From the NCBI GenBank assembly GCA_031394355.1, contig JANNSU010000042.1, positions 3,204-67,203 on the forward strand: a stretch of DNA of 64,000 nucleotides, in the 5' to 3' direction. Positions 40,418 to 50,049 of the stretch are shown piece by piece. The notes under the pieces are model-generated. The model did no database searches and had not been told where the DNA came from. It worked only from the letters and a program-made list of their open reading frames with translations. A program made the position numbers and the translations under genes. Numbering within the stretch: the stretch's first letter is position 1; each line of letters begins with the position of its first letter. The DNA is from JAEUMY01 sp031394355 (GTDB lineage Bacteria; Pseudomonadota; Gammaproteobacteria; Burkholderiales; Usitatibacteraceae).

Positions 40418-43387
40418 ATGGATCTAAAAACAATACATAGCAAAACCGGCAAAGGTGTGACCCAGATCACGCAACGGACAGCGCCTCTTTCCAAGGACCT
40501 GATGAAGGTCCTCAAGCTCGTGGATGGCAAGGCAACGCTGGAACAGACCGCCAAGTCTGCGGATCTGCCGATTCCGACTACGGAGAAGGTACTCCAGCAA
40601 CTGGTCAAAGAGGGCTTCATCCGGGTCTTCGAAACTACTCGTGAGGACTCGGGTTTCAGTTCGGAGTTTGGAGGAGCCGAAGCTTCAGACGACGACTTTG
40701 ACTTCACCAAGCCGGCCAAGCCATCCGCGTCCCGGCCGGCGGGTGCAACGTCCTCTCCATCAGCAGCCCGTGATGATGCCGCCGCACTGACTGCTGCCCG
40801 CGAAAAGGCGCAGACCGAGGCCCGGGCACGGGCGGAACGCGAAGCACAGATTCGTGCACGTCTCGAAGTGGACGCCCGGACCAAAGCCGAGGCGGAGCGG
40901 CGCGCAATTGAGGAGGCCAAGCGGATGCAGGAGGCTGCCGAGCGCGCCAAGCTCGAGCTGGAAGCGCGCATGGCCGAAGAGGCTGCGCGCAAGAAAGCCG
41001 CTGCGGAGTCCCAGGAAAAGTTGAGCGTGGAGCAAGAGGCTAAAGAGGCTGAAACCAGCCGGGCATTGGCGGCAGCACGTGCCAAGGCCGAAACCGAGGC
41101 CAAGGCACTGGGTGAGGCGCGAACCAGGGCTGAAGCCGAAGCCAAGGCGCTGGCGGCTGCCCGCGCACAGGCAGAGTTGGCGGCAAGGCGGCAGGCAGAG
41201 GAGGCAGCCATTGCCCAGCGAGATCTGCGGGCGCAACTGAAGGAAGAAATTGAAGCCCGAATCCGGTTGGAGATGGAGTCAAAACTTCGGGTCGAGATCG
41301 AAGAGGGCGCCCGGGAAGAGCTCGAGCAGGCCGTGATGGCAGACGCACGCGAGGAAGCGCGTGCCGAATTGGAACGAAGGCTCGTCGAGGAAGCGGAAAT
41401 GTTGCAACGCGTGGAGGCCGAGGCCAAGCGCAAGGCAGAGGAAGAGGTGAAGCGCATGCTTGCCGAGCAGGAAGTCCGGCTGCGTGCAGAAATGGAACAA
41501 CGCATCAAGGCGGAAACCGAACGTTTCCAGCGCGCAGCGCTTGAGGCGCGTGCCCGCGCAGAGCGTGAGGCCATCGAACGGCAGGAGCTTGAAGACCGGC
41601 TGCGCAAAGAAGGCGAGGCGCGCAGAAGGGCTGAAGAAGAGGCGCAGACGCAAAAAGAGGCAGATGCACGAAATCGCGTTCGGCTGGAAGCTCGAGCCAG
41701 GGAAGAAGCGGAACAGCGCACAAAGCTTGAAACAGAGATGCAAGTGCGGCTGGAGGCAGAGCAGCGCGCCAAATTCGAGGCGGAAGCACGGATCAAGATA
41801 GAGGCAGAAGAACATGCCCGAATCCAAGCTGAGGCCAATGTTCGCTTTGAGGCAGAGCGACGTGCGCGTGAGGAGGCCGAGAAAAAGGCCCACATGGAGT
41901 CCCAGGCCCGAGAGATCGCCATGAAGGCCGCTGTGGAACAGGCGGAGGAGAAGACTCGCCTCGCAGCAGAGGTGGAAGGTCGTGTGGAGATCGAGCGCAA
42001 GGCACGCGAAAAGGCGGAAGCGAAGTCGCGGGCGCGTGAGGAAGAGGAAGAGCGGGATCGTCAGCATCAGGTTGACCATCTGAAGCTGCTCCAGGCCCAG
42101 GCGGACGAGCGGGCGCGCAAGGAGCAGGAGGCGCTGGAATCCGGTGGTGCATCACGGCATCAGCGGGTCCGGCTCAAGGGTTCGACGCCGTGGGGAACCT
42201 ATATTGGCGTCGCGCTGGTGGTGATTTCCGGTGCATTTATCGGACTCATCCACGTGATTCCATTGGGATCGGTGCAGGCCAAGATTCAGCGAGGTCTGTC
42301 CGCATGGCTGCATGATGATGTGTCGATTTCCGGTGTGCACTTCGCGCTGTTTCCTTCACCCCGACTCAAGCTGGACACGGTGACAATCGGCAAGGCACGC
42401 GACGCCACGGCAGGGAGGGGAATTATCCAGATTCCCATCGGTGCCCTGTTTGACGACAACGTTCGCATTGACACACTGGAGTTGCAGCAGGTGAACATCA
42501 GCGAGGACGCCGCAGGGCGTATCGGGCTGTGGGGGAAAAACGAGGATCGTCCGGCAAACGTGAGCGTGAATCGTGTGGTGCTGCGTGGTGTGAAAATCGA
42601 AAGCAAGCAATTCGCACTGAACGAGTTCAACGCCAACCTGCGTTTTGAAAGCGGAGCACTCAAGTCTGCGAGCCTGCAGGCGACAGACAACAAGTGGAGT
42701 CTTGACGCGAAGCCGGAAGGGGATGCATGGTCGGTGGATCTTGCGGTCCGCGGGTTGCCGCTTCCCGTCGGCGCGCCCATACCCATTGACGACGTGAAAG
42801 CCAAAGGCTCGATTCAAGGCAGCCAGTTGGTTTTTCCGGAGGTTTCAGGCACGGCATACTTCGGCAGTTTTACGGGCAGCCTCAAGGCGGACTGGTCGAA
42901 CGGAATCAGCGTCAACAGCGAGATCGCGGTCAAGGAGGTCAACCTGACGCCGCTGTTTGAAACTTTCACCAAGGATGTGACCGTAACCGGGCGAATGGAG
43001 GGTGCGTTCTCGGTCAATGCGTCAGCGCCCACGCTGGGTGCGCTCATGAAGGCACCCGTCATCGCCGGGAGCTACACGGTCAAAGAGGGGTCTATCAGCA
43101 ACGTTGATCTCGTGCAGGCCATGCGCACGGAAGGTGGCGGCCGAGGCGGTGCCACGAAATTTGCTGAACTTGCAGGCGGCTTGTCGGTGGCCAATGGTGA
43201 GCTGCGCTACAACAAGTTGAAGCTGCAGGGTGGTGTGATTCTGGCCAATGGCGAGGTGGTGGTTGGTGCCAATGATCAGCTTGGCGGCCGCATTGGCGTG
43301 GAGCTTCGGTCCAGCGTGGCACAGGATCGGGGCAGCTTTGCCATTACGGGCTCGGTCCAGAAGCCCACGCTGAGACGCGGCGGCTGA
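40418..43387 (+). CDS. Coiled-coil protein fused to AsmA-like domain
   Basis: 989 aa from ATG 40418, preceded by GGAGTGAG. Residues 20-75 resemble a winged-helix unit (APLSKDLMKVLKLVDGKATLEQTAKSADLPIPTTEKVLQQLVKEGFIRV). Residues about 115-570 are an uninterrupted Glu/Ala/Arg-rich coiled coil of EAR/AEE repeats. A transmembrane helix follows at about 594-616 (IGVALVVISGAFIGLIHVI), then a periplasmic AsmA-like domain (RLKLDTVTIGKA..., SNVDLVQAMR near the end). AsmA proteins are linked to phospholipid transport and outer-membrane homeostasis. The cytoplasmic extension is unusual. It ends in a terminator. Confidence 0.85.
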   Translation: MDLKTIHSKTGKGVTQITQRTAPLSKDLMKVLKLVDGKATLEQTAKSADLPIPTTEKVLQQLVKEGFIRVFETTREDSGFSSEFGGAEASDDDFDFTKPAKPSASRPAGATSSPSAARDDAAALTAAREKAQTEARARAEREAQIRARLEVDARTKAEAERRAIEEAKRMQEAAERAKLELEARMAEEAARKKAAAESQEKLSVEQEAKEAETSRALAAARAKAETEAKALGEARTRAEAEAKALAAARAQAELAARRQAEEAAIAQRDLRAQLKEEIEARIRLEMESKLRVEIEEGAREELEQAVMADAREEARAELERRLVEEAEMLQRVEAEAKRKAEEEVKRMLAEQEVRLRAEMEQRIKAETERFQRAALEARARAEREAIERQELEDRLRKEGEARRRAEEEAQTQKEADARNRVRLEARAREEAEQRTKLETEMQVRLEAEQRAKFEAEARIKIEAEEHARIQAEANVRFEAERRAREEAEKKAHMESQAREIAMKAAVEQAEEKTRLAAEVEGRVEIERKAREKAEAKSRAREEEEERDRQHQVDHLKLLQAQADERARKEQEALESGGASRHQRVRLKGSTPWGTYIGVALVVISGAFIGLIHVIPLGSVQAKIQRGLSAWLHDDVSISGVHFALFPSPRLKLDTVTIGKARDATAGRGIIQIPIGALFDDNVRIDTLELQQVNISEDAAGRIGLWGKNEDRPANVSVNRVVLRGVKIESKQFALNEFNANLRFESGALKSASLQATDNKWSLDAKPEGDAWSVDLAVRGLPLPVGAPIPIDDVKAKGSIQGSQLVFPEVSGTAYFGSFTGSLKADWSNGISVNSEIAVKEVNLTPLFETFTKDVTVTGRMEGAFSVNASAPTLGALMKAPVIAGSYTVKEGSISNVDLVQAMRTEGGGRGGATKFAELAGGLSVANGELRYNKLKLQGGVILANGEVVVGANDQLGGRIGVELRSSVAQDRGSFAITGSVQKPTLRRGG

Positions 43388-43409
43388 CGATTGCTCCTTC
43401 AATGCCGTC

Positions 43410-43441
43410 ACGGGACGCCAGACGGTGTCCCGTTTTGTTTT
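43410..43441 (+). terminator. Intrinsic terminator after the AsmA-fusion gene
   Basis: ACGGGAC (43410-43416) pairs with GTCCCGT (43427-43433), ten-base loop, then TTTGTTTT. Confidence 0.8.
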
Positions 43442-43473
43442 CTGTGTCCGCCGTAGCCTGAATGACGAGCTGA

Positions 43474-45231
43474 ATGAATGCTCCTGTTGAGAAGCGCAAT
43501 CTGAAGTCGCTGTTGCCACTGTTCGCCATGTTGTTGCCTTACCGGGGCAGGATCGCGGTCGCACTGGCCGCACTACTGCTTTCTGCTGGCCTGGTGCTCG
43601 CGATAGGAAGTGGCCTCCGGATCATCATCGACGCGGGATTCGTGAAGCGCAACCCGGAGATGCTGGATTTCTCCGCGCTGGCAATGGTGGCGCTTGTCGC
43701 GGTACTGGGAGCCGTGACGTTTGTTCGCGTGTTCAACGTCTACTGGGTTGGCGTGCGATTCACTTCAGATTTGCGCCAACGGCTGTTCAACCACATGATG
43801 GGTCTGTCACCTGCTTACTTCGAGGTTACGCGTACTGGCGAGTCCATTTCGCGGCTCACCAATGATGTGACCATTGTCGAGACCGTCATGGGGGGCTCGA
43901 TGTTTTATGCCGCGCGCATGTTCGTCACCATGTGCGGGTGCGCGGTCATGCTCCTGTTCACCAGTCTGAAATTGTCGCTGCTGGCGTTGGCGTGTCTGCC
44001 ATTTGTGATCCTGCCGATGATCATGCTTGGTGGCCGGGTGCGCACATTGTCCCGTGCCATGCAAGACCGGGTTGCGGATGTGAGTTCGCATATTGACGAG
44101 AGCATCCATGAGGTACGCACCGTGCAGGCGTACGGGCATGAGGAGCAGGACCGGTCCGAGTTTCGCCGTCTTGCCGAAGCCGTGGCAGCTACTGGCATTG
44201 AGAAGAATCGGGCCTTGGCGCTTCTGATTTCGTCCATTACGGTACTGGCAAGCGGCGCAATCGGCATTCTTTTCTGGGTTGGCGGTCATGACGTACTGGC
44301 GGGCCGCCTGACGGCCGGAGAGCTATCTGCATTCGTCTTTTATGCCGTGATCGTGGCCAATGCGGTATTTGTCGTGGCAGAGGTCTATGGCGATCTTCAG
44401 CGGGCGGCGGGCGCATCGGAGCGCCTGCTCGAGCTCTTGGCCACTTCGTCCAGCATTGTGGACCCGCCGCATCCGAAGCCACTCCCTGCACCGCGTGGGG
44501 AGATCGAATTTGATGAGGTGCGGTTTCACTATCCAACGCGCCCCGATACTGCAGCGCTATGCGAATATTCGCTGAAGATCGCGCCAGGGGAAGTCGTTGC
44601 TCTCGTGGGGCCGTCCGGGGCAGGCAAGAGCACGGTATTCCAGATGTTGCTTCGCTTCTACGATGCCGCCAGCGGCTCGATACGAATTGATGGTGTGGAC
44701 CTGCGCGAAACTGCAGTAGCCGAGGCGAGGCGCAGAATTGCCCTGGTGTCCCAGGATCCGGTGATCTTCGGCATCTCTGTCCGTGAGAATGTCCGCTATG
44801 GCACGCCCGACGCCAGTGACGAGGCAATCCGCGAAGCCTGCGGGCATGCCTTTGCGCTGGAATTCATCGAACAGCTTCCGGGCGGACTCGATGCCAATCT
44901 GGGTGAACGGGGCATTCGCCTTTCCGGAGGCCAGAAGCAACGAATTGCCATTGCGCGCGCCTTTCTCGCCGATCGCGCCATCCTCCTTCTCGATGAGGCT
45001 ACCAGCGCCTTGGATGCGGAGAGCGAGAAAATGGTCCAGCTTGCCATGGCCGAGCTCATGCGCGACCGCACCACACTCATCATCGCGCATCGCTTGGCGA
45101 CGGTGAAGTCGGCTGACCGCATTGTCGTGATGGATCATGGTCGGATCGTCGCCACAGGTACGCATGATGAGCTGGTCGCGGAAGGCGGTTTGTATGCACG
45201 ACTGGCTGCCCTGCAGTTCGGGGCACAATGA
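43474..45231 (+). CDS. MsbA-like ABC exporter (half transporter)
   Basis: 585 aa, one polypeptide with six predicted transmembrane helices (residues about 20-320) and an ATP-binding domain. Walker A GPSGAGKST, Q-loop LVSQDPVIFG, signature LSGGQKQR, Walker B AILLLDEATSALD and the switch His in IIAHRL are all intact. It would act as a homodimer exporting a lipid or drug-like substrate across the inner membrane. This group is annotated variously as MsbA/MdlB/BmrA-like; I cannot choose. It is followed by a ferredoxin-NADP reductase gene after 67 bases. Confidence 0.92.
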   Translation: MNAPVEKRNLKSLLPLFAMLLPYRGRIAVALAALLLSAGLVLAIGSGLRIIIDAGFVKRNPEMLDFSALAMVALVAVLGAVTFVRVFNVYWVGVRFTSDLRQRLFNHMMGLSPAYFEVTRTGESISRLTNDVTIVETVMGGSMFYAARMFVTMCGCAVMLLFTSLKLSLLALACLPFVILPMIMLGGRVRTLSRAMQDRVADVSSHIDESIHEVRTVQAYGHEEQDRSEFRRLAEAVAATGIEKNRALALLISSITVLASGAIGILFWVGGHDVLAGRLTAGELSAFVFYAVIVANAVFVVAEVYGDLQRAAGASERLLELLATSSSIVDPPHPKPLPAPRGEIEFDEVRFHYPTRPDTAALCEYSLKIAPGEVVALVGPSGAGKSTVFQMLLRFYDAASGSIRIDGVDLRETAVAEARRRIALVSQDPVIFGISVRENVRYGTPDASDEAIREACGHAFALEFIEQLPGGLDANLGERGIRLSGGQKQRIAIARAFLADRAILLLDEATSALDAESEKMVQLAMAELMRDRTTLIIAHRLATVKSADRIVVMDHGRIVATGTHDELVAEGGLYARLAALQFGAQ

Positions 45232-45298
45232 ACCCATCAGCTCTGGGGGCATCAGAAGGGGCGGTACCTCAGCCGGGTACCATGAGCCGATTCGTTGC

Positions 45299-46108
45299 AT
45301 GGACCTGATTCCGATGACTGTTGCTGTGGATACCGCTTCCCTTCCGCGCGTCACCACTGAAGAAGTGATTTGGTGGCACGAGTGGATGCCAGGATTGTTT
45401 TCATTTCGAACTACCCGGCCAGAAGGCTACGACTTCGTGCCGGGCCAGTTTGCTCGACTGGGCGTTGCTGATGATGCGGGCGAGATGATCTGGCGTGCTT
45501 TCTCGGTGGCGTCCGCACCGTCCCGTGATTACCTTGAATTTTATGCTGTGGTGGTGGAGCACGGCGTGTTCACGCCGCTGATCGAGCATCGCAGGCTGGG
45601 GGCGAGGGTGCAGGTCGAGAAGCCGGCGCAGGGTTTCCTCACCGCAGACAGGTTGTGGCGGGGAGACGGCAAGTACGACTTGTGGATGCTCGCCACCGGC
45701 ACCGGACTTGGCCCATTCATTTCCATGCTCGAGGACGAAGCGGTGTGGGGGCATTTCGAGCGTCTGGTGATTGTGCACAGCGTGCGCCATGTAGGAGAGT
45801 TGGGCTACGGGGATCGCCTCCGCACGATGGCCGCCTCATCCGCTTCGACAGCTTGCGCTTTGCACTATGTCCCCACTGTCACACGGGAACCGGGAAGTTC
45901 GCTTACTCAAGGGCGGATAACCGAGTTGCTGAAGTCGGGCGGGCTGGAAAGCTCGGCAGGCGTGAACATGGATATCGCACGCTCCCGCTTCATGCTGTGT
46001 GGCAATCCGGCGATGGTGGAAGAAACCCGTGCGCTGCTGAAGGCGCGTGGCTTCACCAATGACCGGAAGCTCACTCCGGGCCACATTGCCGTGGAGAACT
46101 ACTGGTAA
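45299..46108 (+). CDS. fpr: Ferredoxin-NADP reductase
   Basis: 269 aa from ATG 45299; ATG 45314 is also possible. A soluble FAD enzyme moving electrons between NADP(H) and ferredoxin or flavodoxin. FAD-binding motif WRAFSVASAPSRDYLEFY (RxYS-type with Phe), NADP-binding LATGTGLGPFISM and MLCGNPAMVEE, and a C-terminal aromatic residue stacking on the flavin (VENYW). The FNR bacterial subclass I pattern is complete. It usually serves oxidative stress or iron-sulfur needs. The NodT-family gene is convergent. Confidence 0.93.
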   Translation: MDLIPMTVAVDTASLPRVTTEEVIWWHEWMPGLFSFRTTRPEGYDFVPGQFARLGVADDAGEMIWRAFSVASAPSRDYLEFYAVVVEHGVFTPLIEHRRLGARVQVEKPAQGFLTADRLWRGDGKYDLWMLATGTGLGPFISMLEDEAVWGHFERLVIVHSVRHVGELGYGDRLRTMAASSASTACALHYVPTVTREPGSSLTQGRITELLKSGGLESSAGVNMDIARSRFMLCGNPAMVEETRALLKARGFTNDRKLTPGHIAVENYW

Positions 46109-46130
46109 CTGGCAGCTGTATCGGTCGCGA

Positions 46131-47558
46131 TCAGGCTTTGCCGGACATGGCGGGTTCACCGCCTGCGCCCAGGGCGCGATACAAATCTGCGATGGCTGAA
46201 CGCAGTGCGCGTTCGGCTTCAATGCGGTTGTGTTCCGCGGCGATGAGCCCGCGCTCGTTGTCAATCAGGTCAAGTTGGCTGGCCACGCCATGTTCGAATC
46301 GCAGTTTCGCCAGCGCATAGGCATCCTTGAGCGAGTCGACGCGGCGGGTTTCAGCCTGGAACACGTCACGTGCTGCAGCCTGTGCTGATACGGCATCCTG
46401 CACTTCACGGAATGCATTGATGACAGCAGCTCTGTATTGCTCCACTGCAATCCGCTGTCGGGCCTCTGCGATGTCCTCCTGACGCATCAGCCGGCCGGAG
46501 CCCCACAGGGCCTGGGTGAGGTTGCCCACAAAGCTCCAGGTACGTGCGGGTCCGCTGAAGAGGTCGGAGAGTTGCGAGCTTTCACTGCCAATCGCACCCG
46601 TCAGGCTGATCGAAGGGAAATAGGCCGCGCGTGCCACGCCGATCCTCGCGTTGGCGGCGACGAGAATCTGCTCGGCTTCGCGAAGGTCCGGACGTGCAAG
46701 CAGCAACTCGGAGGGTAGTCCGGCAGGAGCCGCGAGGCCGAGCGCGGCTGCACTGATGCGATCACTTTCCCTGCGAATATTCGCATTGACGATGTCGCTC
46801 GGTGACCGTCCGAGCAACGCTGCAAGCGCTCGTTCCTGCGCTGCGCGGTCCCGAACCAGTGGTTGCAGCTGGGCTGTCAATGCATCCACCTCTGCGCTGC
46901 GCTGCTGCAGGTCAAAACGAGAAAACATGCCTGCTTCGAATTGCTTTGTAAGCAGTCCCAAGGCTTCGCGTCCACGATTGAGTGTGAGCTGGGTAGCTGC
47001 GACCCGGGCATCGAGTGCAAGCAAGTTGTAGTGCCCCTGCACGACCTGTGAAGTTAGCGACAAGCGAATGGTGTCTCGCGCAGACTGGGTTGCAAGCAGC
47101 TCGGCGCGTGCGGCTTCATTGGATCGGCGGAACTTGCCCCAGAAATCGAGTTCGTAGGAGAAGTTGAGCGCGGCGCGATGGCTGGTCATCGTAAGCGGCA
47201 GGCCTTGCTGGAACTGTCCACTCTTCTCCGAGATACGGTTGCGCCCGCGACCGCCATCGGAATAGAGGGTCGGGCCGAGGTCAGTCCTCGCCAGCCCGAG
47301 CTGCGCCTCGGACTCCGTGATTCGGGCTGCAGCAATCGCCAGATTGGCATTGCGGTTCAGCGCTTCCTCGACCAATTTGTCGAGCGCAGGGTCCGCATAG
47401 ATGCGCCACCACCGTGCATCATTCTTGGCAGACGTCGCGCCTGCGGGCGCTTCGGGCCAGGCTGGCGGGAGATCCGCTGCAGGTCGCTGATAGTCAGGCC
47501 CGATGGCACAGCCAGTGAGCACGAATGTGGTGAAGAGGGCAACCAGAGAGATTTTCAT
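46131..47558 (-). CDS. NodT-family efflux outer-membrane lipoprotein
   Basis: 475 aa, minus strand. Signal peptide with lipobox (VLTGC, Cys16) and the RND outer-membrane factor pattern IGPDYQRPAADLPPAW...DARWWRIYADPALDKLVEEAL. Two OEP repeats follow (ARITESEAQLGLARTDLGP and ANARIGVARAAYFPSISLTGAIG). It would form the TolC-like trimeric channel of an RND efflux pump. Neither the pump nor the adaptor gene is adjacent, so it may be an orphan OMF. The palindrome at 46773 encodes ANIR here. The 275-base interval to the kinase gene shows nothing convincing. Confidence 0.92.
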   Translation of the reverse strand: MKISLVALFTTFVLTGCAIGPDYQRPAADLPPAWPEAPAGATSAKNDARWWRIYADPALDKLVEEALNRNANLAIAAARITESEAQLGLARTDLGPTLYSDGGRGRNRISEKSGQFQQGLPLTMTSHRAALNFSYELDFWGKFRRSNEAARAELLATQSARDTIRLSLTSQVVQGHYNLLALDARVAATQLTLNRGREALGLLTKQFEAGMFSRFDLQQRSAEVDALTAQLQPLVRDRAAQERALAALLGRSPSDIVNANIRRESDRISAAALGLAAPAGLPSELLLARPDLREAEQILVAANARIGVARAAYFPSISLTGAIGSESSQLSDLFSGPARTWSFVGNLTQALWGSGRLMRQEDIAEARQRIAVEQYRAAVINAFREVQDAVSAQAAARDVFQAETRRVDSLKDAYALAKLRFEHGVASQLDLIDNERGLIAAEHNRIEAERALRSAIADLYRALGAGGEPAMSGKA

Positions 47559-47833
47559 GGGGAGGCAAAAAAAGGGGATTGGGTTGGGTAGATCAGCAAT
47601 GTCTCAAAAGTGTTCGCTAGCCAGACCTGATACGACTCGACGCGAATGGCGCTGCATAGCCCTCACCAGCATTACTCGAAGTCGATCCGGCAAACAGCGT
47701 CTCAAGAAATATTGCAGGAAAAATCCTGACTGAGCAGACTTCCCGGATGAGGGTGCTGACGCAGTGGTGTCCGCCAAAGTGAAATCCCCAATCGCCAGCG
47801 CCCTTGACGGCTGACTTATTTGACGGAGCATTC

Positions 47834-49144
47834 TCAGCGCAGGAGCAGGATCAGGATCAGGGCTAATGTAGTGAGGGACAACACGCCCAGCACGGCAAGG
47901 GGCCAAATGCTCGGGCCGGCACTGCCGGAATCAAGCTTGATCGTTGCTGTGTCGGGGCTCACCACCGGTTTCGGCGCAGGTTTTGCAACCAATTTTGGAG
48001 CGGGTACGGGCGGCTGGACTACTGCTTTCGGGGCTGGCGCCTGAATAGGCTGAGGCTCGATCTTTCCCTTGTATGCGCGCAGCTTCTGCGTCTCGCTGAT
48101 GAACTCCCGAAAGTCATCTGTTTGCTGTGTGATGGCGGCAAGGCGCATCGTGGCTTCGAATGAGTCGAATTTCCGGTCCAGCTGTAGTGGCGCAGTTTCC
48201 AGAGCTGGCGCGTCTTTTGCCATACGGGCAGGGGCCGCATCCGCCACCTGGATCCGTGGAGGTGGTGGGCTCACACCCATCGCCGGCGCAGCCACTGCGT
48301 TCGCGAGCATTCGCTTCACCTCGCGGAGGTCACTGCAAAAGTCACGCATGGACTGATAGCGGTCGTCAACCTGCTTTGCCAGGGCTTTGGCCACAATGAG
48401 ATCCAGCATCGTGGGCAGTGCTGGATTGAGCGTGGAAGGCGGTACCGGGTTGGTATTCACGGTTGCGTACATGATCGCGTTCACATTGTCACCGTCGAAC
48501 GGTGCAATGCCGGTGAGTGTTTCGTAAAGCACGACACCCAGCGAAAAGATATCGGAACGATGGTCGATTGTCTTGCCGATGACTTGTTCAGGCGACATGT
48601 ATCGCGGGCTGCCGAGAATCATCCCGGTCATTGTCTTCACTGCGGACGCAGGCATCCGCGCAATCCCGAAGTCAGTCACCTTCGCCAACACGCCGTTGGG
48701 TACATTCACCAACATGATGTTGGATGGCTTGATGTCACGGTGAATCACTTCCCGTTCATGTGCGAAGGCCAAGCCATCCGCTACCTGGGAGATCAGCTCA
48801 ACCGTGATTTCAACGCTGGGTTTGTCTCCTGATGCGAGAAGATCCTTGAGTTCCTTGCCATCCAGAAACTCCATCGCCATATAGGCGAGCTCATCGTTGC
48901 GCCCCACGTCATAGATGGTGACGATGTTCGGGTGATTCAGCCGCCCGGCTGCCTTGATTTCCTGCTGGAACCTTGCCTCGTACTCCGCAAGATCCTCCTT
49001 GGAGAGGGACAGGTTTACCGTCTTGATCGCGACGATACGGTCAATGACCGGGTCCACCGCCTTGTAAACGATGCCCATGGCACCGCGTCCGACGATGTCC
49101 AGGATCTTGTACCGCCCAAGGACCTCGAGTTTATTTTCCGACAT
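47834..49144 (-). CDS. Membrane-anchored Ser/Thr protein kinase
   Basis: 436 aa, minus strand. A Hanks-type kinase domain (residues about 12-270) with GRGAMGIVYKA, Lys41 (VAIK), the catalytic loop VIHRDIKPSN (Asp137) and TDFG (Asp158). SPRYMSPEQ is a typical activation-segment end. A Pro/Ala linker leads to a C-terminal transmembrane helix (about 410-435), so the kinase faces the cytoplasm with hardly any periplasmic part. It is the last gene of a three-gene minus-strand cluster with a repeat lipoprotein and a class III cyclase. Confidence 0.93.
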   Translation of the reverse strand: MSENKLEVLGRYKILDIVGRGAMGIVYKAVDPVIDRIVAIKTVNLSLSKEDLAEYEARFQQEIKAAGRLNHPNIVTIYDVGRNDELAYMAMEFLDGKELKDLLASGDKPSVEITVELISQVADGLAFAHEREVIHRDIKPSNIMLVNVPNGVLAKVTDFGIARMPASAVKTMTGMILGSPRYMSPEQVIGKTIDHRSDIFSLGVVLYETLTGIAPFDGDNVNAIMYATVNTNPVPPSTLNPALPTMLDLIVAKALAKQVDDRYQSMRDFCSDLREVKRMLANAVAAPAMGVSPPPPRIQVADAAPARMAKDAPALETAPLQLDRKFDSFEATMRLAAITQQTDDFREFISETQKLRAYKGKIEPQPIQAPAPKAVVQPPVPAPKLVAKPAPKPVVSPDTATIKLDSGSAGPSIWPLAVLGVLSLTTLALILILLLR

Positions 49145-49158
49145 GGTCTCCGGCAGTC

Positions 49159-50013
49159 TTATTTCTTTGCCGGCGCTGACTTCGCAGCCGCATCGCTCGC
49201 CGCTTTGTCCTTCGCGGCTTGCGTGTCCTTCCAGCGCTGCTTGGCCCCGGCATAGGTGCGCGTCCAGGACGGATGTCCAGCTTCTGCAGGAGTGAGATCG
49301 AAGTTTGCATCGATATCAAACAGTTTCTGGAATTCAGTGCGGCAAAGTCCCCACTTCTCCATCAGGCAGAGTGAGAACGCGGAGTGCTTCACTGCTTTCA
49401 ACTGGTCTGGCCGCTTTTCCAATCCCTCCTTGAGCGCACTTTGGAGAATCCTGAATGCCGCATCAAACTCTCCAGCCTCGTACTTGGCCATGCCATCCGC
49501 AAGCAATTGTTCAGCCTTGGTCAGCGGCTTCGCGGCCTCTGTCGGTGCGCCGGGCGTTGTCAATTGCGCCCTGACATTGCGATAGACCGGTCCCCAGATG
49601 GGATGGCCGGCCTCGGCTGGCGTGAGATCAAAGGTTGCGTTGATCTCGAGTGCCTTGCGAAATTCGGCACGGCAGCTATCCTCGCGATTGGACACGCAGT
49701 GAATGAAAGCCAGCAGCTTGCGGGCCTGTGCCTGAGCTTCGCGTGTCAGAACACCGTGGGCCAAGGCTTCGTTCAGACTCTTCTGGGCGTCGTCAAAACT
49801 GCCCGCTTCGTACTGGCGCTGTCCCAGAGCCAAATTCTGGCTTGCACGCTCCTTCAACTGCGCTTCCGTGGCGCTTGGAACCGCAGGGGCCTTCGGCTCG
49901 GAAGTCTGCGGCATGGGCGCACAGGACGCCAGCACAAGGAGCAATACAAGGCTTGCCAGTACCGTTGCGGGACTGGTCACCGGATTCACAACAGACACCT
50001 TTGAGGATTGCAT
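49159..50013 (-). CDS. Repeat-containing lipoprotein (TssQ-like)
   Basis: 284 aa, minus strand, from ATG 50013; an in-frame TTG at 50046 is also possible and includes a palindrome core. Signal peptide with lipobox LASC. The mature protein has two similar modules with TPR-like helices, each ending FDLTPAEAGHP (about residues 135 and 245) and each containing a CRxEFxK segment. I recall such proteins being annotated as TssQ-family T6SS-associated lipoproteins, but no T6SS genes are in the window. The kinase gene follows after 14 bases, so the two are cotranscribed. Confidence 0.7.
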   Translation of the reverse strand: MQSSKVSVVNPVTSPATVLASLVLLLVLASCAPMPQTSEPKAPAVPSATEAQLKERASQNLALGQRQYEAGSFDDAQKSLNEALAHGVLTREAQAQARKLLAFIHCVSNREDSCRAEFRKALEINATFDLTPAEAGHPIWGPVYRNVRAQLTTPGAPTEAAKPLTKAEQLLADGMAKYEAGEFDAAFRILQSALKEGLEKRPDQLKAVKHSAFSLCLMEKWGLCRTEFQKLFDIDANFDLTPAEAGHPSWTRTYAGAKQRWKDTQAAKDKAASDAAAKSAPAKK

Positions 50014-50049
50014 GGCTGCGCTCGCTTTCGAATATTCGCTGTCCAAAGC

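Noticed and set aside
40246..42000. Minus-strand open frame of 584 codons opposite the coiled-coil gene
   Set aside because: Ser/Arg/Ala-rich translation is the mirror of the EAR-repeat coiled coil; the plus strand has the start signal, membrane helix and AsmA domain.
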